Assembly (NCBI GenBank): GCA_023230585.1
Contig: JALNXB010000001.1
Coordinates: 94,147-158,146 of the forward strand
DNA length: 64,000 bases
Direction: 5' to 3'
Source of the DNA: a bacterium
GTDB taxonomy: Bacteria; Ratteibacteria; UBA8468; B48-G9; JAFGKM01
Shown here: in pieces, positions 35,594 through 44,539 of the stretch
How the letters are laid out: each line of letters starts with the position of its first letter
Numbering within the stretch: the stretch's first letter is position 1
The notes under the pieces: generated by a model
The model's database searches: none
Seen by the model: only the letters and a program-made list of their open reading frames with translations
What the model was told of the DNA's origin: nothing
Program-made: the position numbers and the translations under genes

Positions 35594-36752
35594 AGCTTTT
35601 GCAGAGGCTATGCGTCAGATAAACCCTGATGTAGTAGCAGCATATCCTATTACTCCGGCAACAGAAATAGTACAGATTTTTTCACAATTTGTTGCCGATG
35701 GATTGGTTAAGACAGAATTTGTAGCAGTAGAAAGTGAACATAGCGCTATGAGCGCTTGTATTGGAGCCAGTACTGCTGGTATAAGAACAATGACAGGCAC
35801 CTCTTCCCAGGGACTTGCTCTTATGTGGGAGATGTTATATATTGCTTCTGGATTACGGCTTCCAATAATTATGTCGGTTGTTAACAGGGCGTTATCTGCC
35901 CCTATCAATATACATTGTGACCATTCAGATGGTATGGGTGCAAGGGATAGCGGTTGGATACAACTTTTTTCTGAAAATGTACAGGAAGCTTATGACAACC
36001 TGATTCAAGCAGTAAGAATAGCAGAACATCCTGATGTTAAGTTACCAGTAATGGCAACCACCGATGGTTTTATATTAAGCCATTGTCTTGAAACTCTTGA
36101 GATGCTCTCTGATGAAGATGTTCAGAAATTTGTTAAAGAGCCACCAGAAAGAGAGAACCTTATAAAGAGTTTAAAAGAAAAAAAACCTATAACTATAGGG
36201 GCATTGGATTTGCAGGACTACTATTTTGAACATAAAAGACAGTCAGCTGAAGGGATGTTTAATGCTCTAAAAGTTATTCCAGAAATAGGAAAAGAATTTG
36301 GTCAAACTTTTGGTAGAGAGTACGGTTTTTTTGAAGAGTATAAACTTGATGATGCACAGGTCGCTATCCTGGTTCTTGGTTCAACGGCCGGAACAGCAAA
36401 AGAGGTTGTTGATAAACTTAGAGCTGAAGGGAAAAAAGTAGGACTATTAAAACTGAGAGTGTATAGACCTTTCCCAGCAGAACAGTTAGCTAAGGCTCTT
36501 TCAAAGGTGAAGGCTCTTGGAGTAATGGATAGGGCTGAAGGAATGAGCGGTGTTTCAGGTCCTTTATATCCAGAAGTGTGTGCAGCTCTTTATGATTCAG
36601 AAGAAAAACCTATAATAACAGACTATATTTATGGTCTTGGTGGAAGAGATATAACAATGGAAGATATTGAGTATATTTACACTGAACTTTTAAAAATAGC
36701 GGAAGCAGGTAAAAAAGAGTATACCCTTAAATATATTGGTTTAAGAGAATAG
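35568..36752 (+). CDS. porA: 2-oxoacid:ferredoxin oxidoreductase, alpha subunit
   Basis: The 394-residue protein carries the pyrimidine-binding half of the enzyme: AAYPITPATEIVQ at the start, TEFVAVESEHSAMSACIGAS, RTMTGTSSQGLALMWE, and a C-terminal domain II with VLVLGSTAGTAKEVVDKLRAEGKKVGLLKLRVYRPFP. Length is normal for PorA of the four-subunit type. GGGAG precedes ATG at 35568 inside the end of the coiled-coil gene. Confidence 0.92.
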   Translation: MKVAKTGNEAFAEAMRQINPDVVAAYPITPATEIVQIFSQFVADGLVKTEFVAVESEHSAMSACIGASTAGIRTMTGTSSQGLALMWEMLYIASGLRLPIIMSVVNRALSAPINIHCDHSDGMGARDSGWIQLFSENVQEAYDNLIQAVRIAEHPDVKLPVMATTDGFILSHCLETLEMLSDEDVQKFVKEPPERENLIKSLKEKKPITIGALDLQDYYFEHKRQSAEGMFNALKVIPEIGKEFGQTFGREYGFFEEYKLDDAQVAILVLGSTAGTAKEVVDKLRAEGKKVGLLKLRVYRPFPAEQLAKALSKVKALGVMDRAEGMSGVSGPLYPEVCAALYDSEEKPIITDYIYGLGGRDITMEDIEYIYTELLKIAEAGKKEYTLKYIGLRE

Positions 36753-36774
36753 AAAAACTATATAGGAGAGAGAA

Positions 36775-37662
36775 ATGAAGGTTTTCATAATGACTGATTT
36801 GGAAGGAGTCGCAGGAGTGTTGGATTCAAACAACTGGTGTTTGCCTGGGGGTGCTCATTACCTTAAGGCAAGAGAACTTCTTACTATGGAAATCAACTCC
36901 GCTATAGAAGGGTTTCTTGAAGGAGGCGCTACTGAGATACTTGTTTCTGATGGGCACGGTGGCGGCGGAACAATTGATAGAAGTTTGTTACATCCTAAAG
37001 CAGAATTTTCCTGTTTTTGGCCTGAAGGGCGTAGAGGTACTTTTAGTATGGACGATAAAAAGTTTGATTATATGGCTTTTATAGGTCAACACCCTATGGC
37101 TGGTACTATCGGAGGGCATCTGTGCCATACAGGTAATATGGGGGTTGTGGTGCAGACGTTTAATGGTATTCCTGTAGGTGAATATGGAGACCTTGTTTTT
37201 ACTGCAAATGAACTTGGTATTAGGGTTATATTTGCATCAGGATGTAAAGCATTCTGTCTTGAAGCAGAAAACCTTGTGCCTGGTATAGAAACAGTAGCAG
37301 TTAAAAGAGGAACTCAGACTACCTCTGGTAATCATCTACCTGGTGATGTGTATAGGCAACATAATAAATCAGCAATACATTTACACCCACAAGAAGCCCG
37401 CAGAAGAATAAAAGAGGGAACTAAAAGAGCAATAGAGAGAGCTCAAAAAGAGGATTTTGGTTTTACAAAAGAAAAACTTACGCCTCCTTTTACCAGAATT
37501 AGGATACAGAGAGGAAATGGCGAGTTTCCTCCAAGAATATATAAGCAGACCCATCCGACAAGCTTGTTTGATATGCACTACGAGCAGTGGGAAGGCTATG
37601 AGTTAGAAATCAACCCAGCAGATTCTGAGTTACAGAAATTGTTAGGTAGACGGATTGTATAA
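36775..37662 (+). CDS. M55-family D-aminopeptidase (DppA-like)
   Basis: The 295-residue protein starts with the family motif MKVFIMTDLEGVAGV (Asp and Glu zinc ligands), followed by VSDGHGGG and GQHPMAGT...HLCHTGNM with the remaining His ligands, so the zinc site appears intact. DppA releases N-terminal D-residues (D-Ala) from peptides and forms a decameric ring. Finding it between the alpha and beta subunits of a 2-oxoacid oxidoreductase is unusual; a source of D-alanine leading to pyruvate would link them, which is inference. AGGAGAG precedes ATG. Confidence 0.88.
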   Translation: MKVFIMTDLEGVAGVLDSNNWCLPGGAHYLKARELLTMEINSAIEGFLEGGATEILVSDGHGGGGTIDRSLLHPKAEFSCFWPEGRRGTFSMDDKKFDYMAFIGQHPMAGTIGGHLCHTGNMGVVVQTFNGIPVGEYGDLVFTANELGIRVIFASGCKAFCLEAENLVPGIETVAVKRGTQTTSGNHLPGDVYRQHNKSAIHLHPQEARRRIKEGTKRAIERAQKEDFGFTKEKLTPPFTRIRIQRGNGEFPPRIYKQTHPTSLFDMHYEQWEGYELEINPADSELQKLLGRRIV

Positions 37663-37718
37663 AGAAACGGGAACAGGCAATATTTAATATTCCTGCCCTT
37701 AATATAAAGTTGAAAATT

Positions 37719-37738
37719 ACTCCTTGTTGCTTAGGAGT
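37719..37738 (+). promoter_or_regulatory. Hairpin next to porB ribosome-binding site
   Basis: ACTCCT-N8-AGGAGT forms a 6-bp hairpin that ends three bases before the AGGAG ribosome-binding site (37741-37745) of porB. The left arm could pair alternatively with that site. A second hairpin of about ten pairs lies at 37673-37697. They could adjust beta-subunit translation. Confidence 0.35.
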
Positions 37739-37752
37739 AAAGGAGAAGAATA

Positions 37753-38670
37753 ATGCCAAGTATAAAAGAACTTGCTCAAAGAGAAGAAAAATTTGTTTCA
37801 GGTCATAGGTTATGTGCTGGTTGTGGTGAAGGGATAGTGGCAAGGTTGGTTACTCTTGCTATAGATAAACCTTTTATAGCTTGTAATGCTACTGGATGTA
37901 TGGAGGTAGCAAGTACAATTTTCCCTTACTCTTCATGGAATGTGCCTTGGGTACATTCAGCGTTTGAGAACGCTGCTGCTACAATTAGCGGAGTAGAGGC
38001 AGCTTACCAATCACTAAAAAAACAAGGCAAGATAGACGAAGATGTTGTTTTTCTTACTTTCGGTGGAGATGGCGGAACGTATGATATAGGGCTACAGGCA
38101 CTTTCAGGCGCAGCAGAAAGAGGTCATAAAGTGTTATATGTGTGTTGTAACAACCAAGCTTATATGAACACTGGTATACAACGTTCTTCTGCTACCCCTA
38201 AAGCTGCAAGCACAACAACTACTCCTTCTGGGAAAGTTATTCCTGGAAAGATACAGTTTCAGAAAGACCTTCCATCTATAATGGTGGCTCACAATATCCC
38301 TTACGTAGCAACTTCAATTCCTGGTAGATGGAGGGATTTAACAAATAAGGTTGAAAAAGCAATAACTTTTGATGGGTTTACCTATATAGATGTTCTAACA
38401 CCTTGTAGATTGGGCTGGCCTCATGACCCAGCGCTAACAATGGAAATATCAAGGTTGGCTGCTGAAACCTGTATATGGCCCCTATATGAAGTGGTAGAAG
38501 GAAAATATAAAATCAATTATAAACCAAGAGAAAAGAAACCCATTGCTGACTGGTTTAAACTCCAGAGAAGGTTTGACCATCTTTTGAAACCATCTAACGA
38601 ACAACTTCTTGCAGAACTACAGGCTGAAGTAGATAAACGTTGGGAGATTTTGCTTAATAAAGAAGGATAA
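37753..38670 (+). CDS. porB: 2-oxoacid:ferredoxin oxidoreductase, beta subunit
   Basis: The 305-residue protein binds thiamine diphosphate and a 4Fe-4S cluster. CAGCGEG and later Cys residues (CNATGC, TPCRLGW) supply cluster ligands; FGGDGGTYDIG through CCNNQAYMNTG is the GDG...NN thiamine/magnesium motif. RSSATPKAASTTTTPSG is the typical PorB loop. It is the final subunit of the cluster and is preceded by two small hairpins. The cstA-like gene begins 9 bp after its stop. Confidence 0.93.
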   Translation: MPSIKELAQREEKFVSGHRLCAGCGEGIVARLVTLAIDKPFIACNATGCMEVASTIFPYSSWNVPWVHSAFENAAATISGVEAAYQSLKKQGKIDEDVVFLTFGGDGGTYDIGLQALSGAAERGHKVLYVCCNNQAYMNTGIQRSSATPKAASTTTTPSGKVIPGKIQFQKDLPSIMVAHNIPYVATSIPGRWRDLTNKVEKAITFDGFTYIDVLTPCRLGWPHDPALTMEISRLAAETCIWPLYEVVEGKYKINYKPREKKPIADWFKLQRRFDHLLKPSNEQLLAELQAEVDKRWEILLNKEG

Positions 38671-38678
38671 TAACAACT

Positions 38679-40307
38679 ATGAATTCCCTTTTTTTGGCGG
38701 GGTTTTCGCTTCTGTTTTTTCTGCTTTCGTACCGTTTTATGGGCAGAAAACTTGAACGGTTGTGGGATGTTTCACCTGAAAGAAAAACTCCCGCTATTGA
38801 ATGCCCTGATGGAGTTGACTGTGTTCCTGTTAAACACTGGTCAATCCTTTTCGGACACCATTTTGCTTCGATAGCAGGTGCAGGTCCAATACTGGGTCCT
38901 GTGATTGCCTGTATGTTATGGGGTTGGCTACCGGCTGCTCTGTGGCTATTACTTGGTTCAGTTTTTTTAGGGGGAGTTCACGATTTTTCTTCTCTTATTT
39001 TAAGTTTGAGACATAAAGGTGGGTCTTTTGGAGAGATAACTGAATCGGTGATGGGCAGAAAAAGTAAGATTATATTTCTTATCTTTCTCTGGTTGACTCT
39101 GGTGTTGGTAGTTGCGGTTTTTGCTTCTGTTACAGCCAATACTCTTGTAGAAGAACCGTCCATTGTTATACCAACCTTTGGGCTTATACTGATAGCAGTC
39201 ATCTTTGGAGTATTTGTATATAAATTCAAATATTCTTATATAAATGCAACAGTTTTGTCTGTACTGCTATTGTTAATTACCTTTGTGCTTGGGAGTAAAT
39301 TCCCTGTATCTATTCCGTTTTACTCCCCTGTCAAAACCTGGATACTTATACTTCTCTTATACTCTTTTGTTGCAAGTATTATTCCTGTAAATCTCCTTCT
39401 TCAACCGCGTGACTATCTGTCTTCCTTTATCCTTCTTTTTGGGCTATTGTTTGGATATGCGGGGCTACTTCTTTCTCGTCCCAATATAACAGCGCCAGCA
39501 TATATCTCTTTTTCTTCACCTAAAGACGGTTACCTATGGCCTATGATGTTTGTAATGATTGCTTGTGGCGCTATTAGCGGTTTCCACAGTCTTGTAGCAA
39601 GCGGAACTACATCAAAACAGATTACTAGCGAAACTGATGCAAAAAAAATAAGTTATGGAGGTATGCTAACGGAAGGATTTTTATCTATACTTGCTCTTTT
39701 GTGTGTATGTGCGGGGCTACATTGGAACAAGAGCGGTTCTTTACTTAATTACCCTGAACTGATGAAGTCTGGTAATTGGATAGGTACTTTTGCTACTGGG
39801 TATGGGCAGATAACTTCTAAAATATTGAACCCTGCTATTGGTAAAATTATAGCTGTTGTTATGATAAACGCTTTTGTGCTTACAACTCTTGATACAGCAA
39901 CAAGGATAACCAGATATATCTCTCACGAACTTATGGGTGAAAGTTGGAATATTAAAATTTTTAAGAATAGGTACCTTGCTACTTTGGTTATTGTTATTGT
40001 AGCCGGTACTCTTGCTTTTGGTAACTGGCAGAAACTCTGGCCTGTTTTTGGAGCGGCAAACCAACTTGTTGCAGCAATAGCCCTATTTGTTGCTGGAATG
40101 TTTCTTTTAGGTAGAAAGAAATTTTCTCTAATAACCTTTGTGCCTGCAATATTTATGTTTATTACAACGGTAGTAGCACTACTTTACCAGATGCAGGGGT
40201 TTTACAGGCATAAGAGTTTTCTTCTTGCTAATGTCTCTCTTTTACTTGTTGTGCTTGCTGTTTTTGTAATAATAGAAAGTTTCCATAAACTTCTAAAACG
40301 TTGTTAA
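38679..40307 (+). CDS. cstA: CstA-family carrier (carbon starvation protein)
   Basis: This 542-residue membrane protein with about 14 or more helices belongs to the CstA family: the signature PVKHWSILFGHHFASIAGAGPILGP and GGVHDFSSLILSLRHKGGS near the N-terminus, and FGAANQLVAAIALF near the end. It is shorter than E. coli CstA (about 700) and close to the short subtype. E. coli members CstA and BtsT import pyruvate or peptides. Starting 9 bp after porB, it could supply pyruvate to the oxidoreductase. The substrate is inferred from context. Confidence 0.9.
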   Translation: MNSLFLAGFSLLFFLLSYRFMGRKLERLWDVSPERKTPAIECPDGVDCVPVKHWSILFGHHFASIAGAGPILGPVIACMLWGWLPAALWLLLGSVFLGGVHDFSSLILSLRHKGGSFGEITESVMGRKSKIIFLIFLWLTLVLVVAVFASVTANTLVEEPSIVIPTFGLILIAVIFGVFVYKFKYSYINATVLSVLLLLITFVLGSKFPVSIPFYSPVKTWILILLLYSFVASIIPVNLLLQPRDYLSSFILLFGLLFGYAGLLLSRPNITAPAYISFSSPKDGYLWPMMFVMIACGAISGFHSLVASGTTSKQITSETDAKKISYGGMLTEGFLSILALLCVCAGLHWNKSGSLLNYPELMKSGNWIGTFATGYGQITSKILNPAIGKIIAVVMINAFVLTTLDTATRITRYISHELMGESWNIKIFKNRYLATLVIVIVAGTLAFGNWQKLWPVFGAANQLVAAIALFVAGMFLLGRKKFSLITFVPAIFMFITTVVALLYQMQGFYRHKSFLLANVSLLLVVLAVFVIIESFHKLLKRC

Positions 40308-40330
40308 CTCACCAAAATTGGTATTATAAA
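40301..40330 (+). promoter_or_regulatory. Possible promoter for transketolase
   Basis: TTGTTA (40301-40306) and TATAAA (40325-40330) are 18 bp apart just before the in-frame ATG at 40336. A start of transcription near 40337 would exclude that ATG, favouring the ATG at 40399 with its GGAGGGAG site. Match is moderate. Confidence 0.35.
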
Positions 40331-40398
40331 AGAAAATGGCTTATAATAATGGAAATATTGTTGTAAAAAATATAGTAATAAAATCAGGAGGGAGTTTA

Positions 40399-42309
40399 AT
40401 GAAAAGATTTAAAAATGAAAGATTGACAGATGTTGAAATATCAAAACTTAACGAACTTAGCAGGTTATGTGCAGGGGATATCCTTACTATGACAACCCTT
40501 TCTAATTCAGGACACCCTGGTGGGTCTATGTCGTCGTTAGATATATTCCTTACCGTCTTTTCTTACGCAAACATTTCACCAGACAGGGTGGATGACCCTT
40601 GTAGAGATAAAATTGTTGTTAGCCACGGGCATACCTCCCCTGGCGTTTATTCTGCTCTCGGAAGGTTGGGTTTTTTTGATATAGATATGGCTGTGGCAAC
40701 CTTTCGGCTTTCAGGAAGCATCTTTGAAGGTCACGTAGTAAGAAAGGTTCCCGGCGTAGAGTGGGGGACAGGTAATTTAGGGCAGGGATTATCTGCTATT
40801 TGTGGGTTTGCTCTGGGAGATAGAGTCCATAATAGAGATACCCATACCTTTGCTTTAATGAGCGATGGAGAACATACCAAAGGGCAGATATCTGAAGCTC
40901 GCAGGTTTGCTGTCAAGTATGGGCTAAACAATATTACAGTTATTGTTGACTATAACAATATACAGATAAGCGGGAAAACAGATGTTGTTATGCCTTGCCA
41001 GATAGCCGAGAATTACAAATCGGACGGCTGGGAAGTTCTTGAAGCAGACGGACACGATTTCCAGGATTTATATACATCAGTAAAAAAATCTTTAGATATA
41101 CCTAAACCGGTCTGTATAATTGCCAATACTGTTTTAGGTAAAAACGTATCTTTTATGGAACATAAATACCAGTATCACGGTAAAACTTTGGATGAAGAAA
41201 CCTATAAACAAGCTATGTCAGAATTGGGGTTAACTCCAACTTTAGATAAATATAAAGAATTAAGAAATAAAAAATGGGAATATCCCGAAATGAAATTTTC
41301 ATATAACCCTGCATTAGAGGAAGGAACCCCTGTTGTATATAAGGCAGATGAAAAAAACGATAACCGTAGCGCTTACGGTAAAGCCCTTCTTGATGTAGCA
41401 AAAGCAAACGTAAATAACACAAATTACCCTATTACTGTTTTTGATTGCGACTTGGCAACGTCTGTAAAGACAGATTTATTTGAAAAAGAGTTCCCCGAAA
41501 GGTTCTTTCAGGTAGGTGTACAAGAACACCATACAGCAACAATGGCAGGCGCTATATCTGTTGATAATGTTATAAGTTTCTTCTCTGATTTTGGTGTTTT
41601 TGGAGTAGATGAAACATTTAACCAAGCACGTCTTAACGACCAGAACGGAACAAACCTAAAACTTGTATGTACTCATATAGGTCTTGATGTAGGGGAAGAT
41701 GGTAAGACTCACCAATGTATCAATTATGTTGGGCTTTTAAGAAATCTTTATGGGTTTAAAATAGTTATTCCAGCCGACCCTAACCAGACAGATAGAGTAA
41801 TAAGAAATATATCAGGTCAACCTGGCAACTGGTTTGTTGGGATGGGGCGTTCTAAGGTGTCAACTGTTACCAAAGGTGATGGAGCAATATACTTTGACGA
41901 AAAATATAAGTTTGAGTATGGTAAAGCAGATATTCTTAAAGAAGGGGCGAAAGGATATATAATCACTATGGGGTGCATGGTCCCAAGAGCGTTAGAAGCC
42001 GCAAAAATTTTATCAGAAAAGGGGGTAGATATTGGAGTTATAAATATGAGTTGCCCTCTTGTTGTAGATAAAGAAGTGATTGATAAAGCAATTTCAAGCG
42101 GGTTAATACTAACAATGGAAGACCATCATATAGACACAGGGCTGGGCGCAACGGTTGCTTCATACCTTCTTGAGAAAAAATATACAGGTACTTTCAAAAA
42201 ACTTGGTGTTAAAGAATACGGAAGTTCAGGTGCACCAGATTACCTGTTCAAAAAAGAAGGAATGGACCCAAATTCAGTATCAGAATTGATAGTGTCTCTA
42301 CTTAAATAA
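40399..42309 (+). CDS. tkt: Transketolase
   Basis: Transketolase moves two-carbon ketol units in the pentose phosphate pathway with thiamine diphosphate. N-terminal half: NSGHPGGSMSS, SHGHTSPG, GNLGQGLSAICGFALGDR and MSDGEHTKGQ...DYNN (cofactor binding). C-terminal half: FDCDLATSVKTDLF, GVQEHHTATMAGA and a C-terminal domain with ILTMEDHHIDTGLG. It is a single full-length chain (636 residues) where many related bacteria split the gene. I chose ATG 40399 because GGAGGGAG lies six bases upstream; an ATG at 40336 has no such site. Spacing of 91 bp after cstA suggests a separate promoter. Confidence 0.92.
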   Translation: MKRFKNERLTDVEISKLNELSRLCAGDILTMTTLSNSGHPGGSMSSLDIFLTVFSYANISPDRVDDPCRDKIVVSHGHTSPGVYSALGRLGFFDIDMAVATFRLSGSIFEGHVVRKVPGVEWGTGNLGQGLSAICGFALGDRVHNRDTHTFALMSDGEHTKGQISEARRFAVKYGLNNITVIVDYNNIQISGKTDVVMPCQIAENYKSDGWEVLEADGHDFQDLYTSVKKSLDIPKPVCIIANTVLGKNVSFMEHKYQYHGKTLDEETYKQAMSELGLTPTLDKYKELRNKKWEYPEMKFSYNPALEEGTPVVYKADEKNDNRSAYGKALLDVAKANVNNTNYPITVFDCDLATSVKTDLFEKEFPERFFQVGVQEHHTATMAGAISVDNVISFFSDFGVFGVDETFNQARLNDQNGTNLKLVCTHIGLDVGEDGKTHQCINYVGLLRNLYGFKIVIPADPNQTDRVIRNISGQPGNWFVGMGRSKVSTVTKGDGAIYFDEKYKFEYGKADILKEGAKGYIITMGCMVPRALEAAKILSEKGVDIGVINMSCPLVVDKEVIDKAISSGLILTMEDHHIDTGLGATVASYLLEKKYTGTFKKLGVKEYGSSGAPDYLFKKEGMDPNSVSELIVSLLK

Positions 42310-42556
42310 GTAATCTACTCACTTTCTCCTCTCCCAAATGGAGAGGAGAAAAGGAATGACAGGAACGATATGAAGGGGGGTCTTATCCTTGATCATTCCG
42401 TCTTTCGTTTTTGGTTAAGTTGCTAACTCCCCCCCTCATCCTTGATGCTTCTCTCCCAAGGGTAGAGGACAAAGAGAGTGCATTACGTAAAAAACGAGAT
42501 TCCGGACTTGATCCGGAATGACAATAAAAAGCGCCTTCCGAAGGTCCGACCTTTGG
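42310..42556. repeat. Mosaic intergenic repeat, copy 3, entering the PLD/SF3 gene
   Basis: Modules present: TCTCCTCTCCCAAATGGAGAGGAGA palindrome (near 42327), GATCATTCCGTCTTTCGTTTTTGGTTAAGTTGCTAACTCC (also at 44996-45037), the hairpin ATTCCGGACTTGATCCGGAAT at 42499-42519, and CGAAGGTCCGACCTTTGG at 42539-42556. Positions 42383-42556 also serve as the last ~57 codons of the minus-strand PLD/SF3 gene. Confidence 0.8.
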
Positions 42557-44473
42557 GGTTTTATAACGCCAGAACCTCAATCTTTTTTTAGTTGGCGGAC
42601 ACCATAAATCAAATTCTGCAGGCGTTTCAATAATGATTGTTTGTCCTTCTTGACGAGCTTTTACGGTTGGCGGGAGGTACCCTTCAAAACGGCGTATCTC
42701 CCAAAACTGCATATCGCCTGTAAATTTCACAAGTATTCTCTCTTCTTCTCTTGTTAGTTTTGCTTGTCGTCTATTATAGAGAAGGTCTGCCCACCGTTTT
42801 TTACCTAAGTCATAACGTTTCTCAACCGGTTTATCAAGAAAAAATTTTGGTCTTTTACGTCCTGCAAATTCGTATAATTTAAGCATTACAGCCCGAGATA
42901 AATATAACTCATCGTCAGAAAACTCTAATTTTTTGTATAGTTCAATATAAATATAAGAAAACCATCGAAATAGCCTGTTTTCATACTCAAGAATTTCTTT
43001 AAGGTTTCTTTTTTCTTCTTCGCTTGATATGAATTGAACATCAAAATCTACTCTTTTGACACGTGACCTTGCCCAATCTTTCATTCGTGGCTCGTTTGAG
43101 GAGAACATTATCTGCGGTTGTTCTGTTTTTTCTGTCCACCACGTTTCCCAATAAGATTTCATTATATCAGGTACCCAAGGTTTACCAGAAAACTCAACAT
43201 CATCAAATATAAGTGGAAATAATGTGCCTATAGAAGAGACCCCTTTTATACGATTTTTTGTGAACTCTTCTCTCCGTAACGTTTCTATATCGTGTCCTGT
43301 TATCATTTTTAGAGCGAAACGGAAAAAAGTAGTCTTACCGTTCTGTGAAGGTCCGTAGATATAAAGAAAACGTGGTCCTTTTGGGTCTGCTTGCCCGTAT
43401 GTTTGACGTTTCATTCTCATATATTCGCTTGCAAAAGGAGCAAAAAAAGTATAAAGCAATGCTTCAAACATACTTGTTTTAGCAAACATTGGGTCAAAAC
43501 TTTTAGCAATATCAACTGTTCCGATATATTTTTCAATATGTTCAAGAGCACTATTTACATCAGATTTATTTTGAGGAGGTTCAGAGATAGAATGGATAGC
43601 GCCTTTTAATCCAAGTTTAACACATTTGTTTTCATAATCGGTGCGCATCAGTGGAATTCCATAAGAAGAATGAACCCTATCTATATAAGTAGATGCTGGT
43701 AAGGTGGCTGTCTTCTCTGTAAAAGAAGGAGATAACGGTTTAAGAAAATCTTCAGTTTTTTTTCTTGCAGTAGGAGTGTCTGGAAGATGTATAGTTAAAA
43801 TATTTGCTTCAGTTGGAGCTGGAGAAAGTATAGCGTCTGCAGATAACTCGTTCAATATTTTTGCTACTTCTGCTTCAGGAGGAGGTAAAGCAGTACCTTT
43901 TAACCAGAGTTCAAGGATCTCTTTTTTGGGCTCTGAACTTCTTTCTTTAATAAGGTAAGCGAGGTCTTCCATAAATAACGTGCAATTTTTTTTATGGATA
44001 TTATAGTCTACAAAGATTTTCTTAATAAATTGGTGGTTGGGTGGAAGGTTAGCGTACCAAGCATAGTTGATTTGTATACCTTTGCGCGCAGTTGCTGTGA
44101 GGTTTGCACTGGTCTGTATTATTCTAAAATTGTTGGCTCCTTCAAGAATATAAAGTTTAGTGTGGATAGAACGTTTTGGTATTAGTATACGTAAAGCCCC
44201 TTTTATTACCAATTCAGAGAGAGATTCAAGGATTTCAGCCGGTTTGTTCTGGAGTTCTTGTCGTAGAAATGGTTCAGTCATATTTTCGCCAACAACAATT
44301 TCTATTTCATCATAACCCCTTTTATTGAAAAAGTCGTTTAGTAGATCAGATGATACCACATAAGATACGGCGTACATTTTTTTGAATCCGTCAAACAATA
44401 ATTCAAAATCTTTTCTTCGTGATATAACCTGTGTTTGTATATCTTCTTCATTAGCAAAAAGAGACCTACCCAT
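42383..44473 (-). CDS. PLD-like nuclease fused to SF3 helicase-like ATPase
   Basis: The 696-residue protein combines two domains I do not know as a standard pair. N-terminal: a PLD-family half-site HTKLYILE (H104, K106, E111) followed by TSANLT (S122, N124), similar to single-site BfiI/NgoFVII-type nucleases. After a linker with Pro/Thr-rich stretches (190-300), a P-loop ATPase follows: GPSQNGKT Walker A (374-381), IFDDVEF Walker B (424-425), and MFSSNEP motif C (N460) with Arg residues (469-474), the pattern of superfamily 3/P4-D5 helicases. The last ~57 residues are translated intergenic repeat. AGGAGG precedes ATG. It stands alone between repeats. Defence or plasmid/phage replication origin is inference. 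Confidence 0.82.
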   Translation of the reverse strand: MGRSLFANEEDIQTQVISRRKDFELLFDGFKKMYAVSYVVSSDLLNDFFNKRGYDEIEIVVGENMTEPFLRQELQNKPAEILESLSELVIKGALRILIPKRSIHTKLYILEGANNFRIIQTSANLTATARKGIQINYAWYANLPPNHQFIKKIFVDYNIHKKNCTLFMEDLAYLIKERSSEPKKEILELWLKGTALPPPEAEVAKILNELSADAILSPAPTEANILTIHLPDTPTARKKTEDFLKPLSPSFTEKTATLPASTYIDRVHSSYGIPLMRTDYENKCVKLGLKGAIHSISEPPQNKSDVNSALEHIEKYIGTVDIAKSFDPMFAKTSMFEALLYTFFAPFASEYMRMKRQTYGQADPKGPRFLYIYGPSQNGKTTFFRFALKMITGHDIETLRREEFTKNRIKGVSSIGTLFPLIFDDVEFSGKPWVPDIMKSYWETWWTEKTEQPQIMFSSNEPRMKDWARSRVKRVDFDVQFISSEEEKRNLKEILEYENRLFRWFSYIYIELYKKLEFSDDELYLSRAVMLKLYEFAGRKRPKFFLDKPVEKRYDLGKKRWADLLYNRRQAKLTREEERILVKFTGDMQFWEIRRFEGYLPPTVKARQEGQTIIIETPAEFDLWCPPTKKRLRFWRYKTPKVGPSEGAFYCHSGSSPESRFLRNALSLSSTLGREASRMRGGVSNLTKNERRNDQG

Positions 44474-44539
44474 AACTGCCTCCTAAAACTTTGTATGTTC
44501 TGCTATTTTTAGTTTTTTTCTTAGCCCATTTCTTTTCCG

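Noticed and set aside
42383..44473. PLD/SF3 protein as part of the type I restriction locus
   Set aside because: It is 38 kb away, on its own transcript, with no shared motifs.
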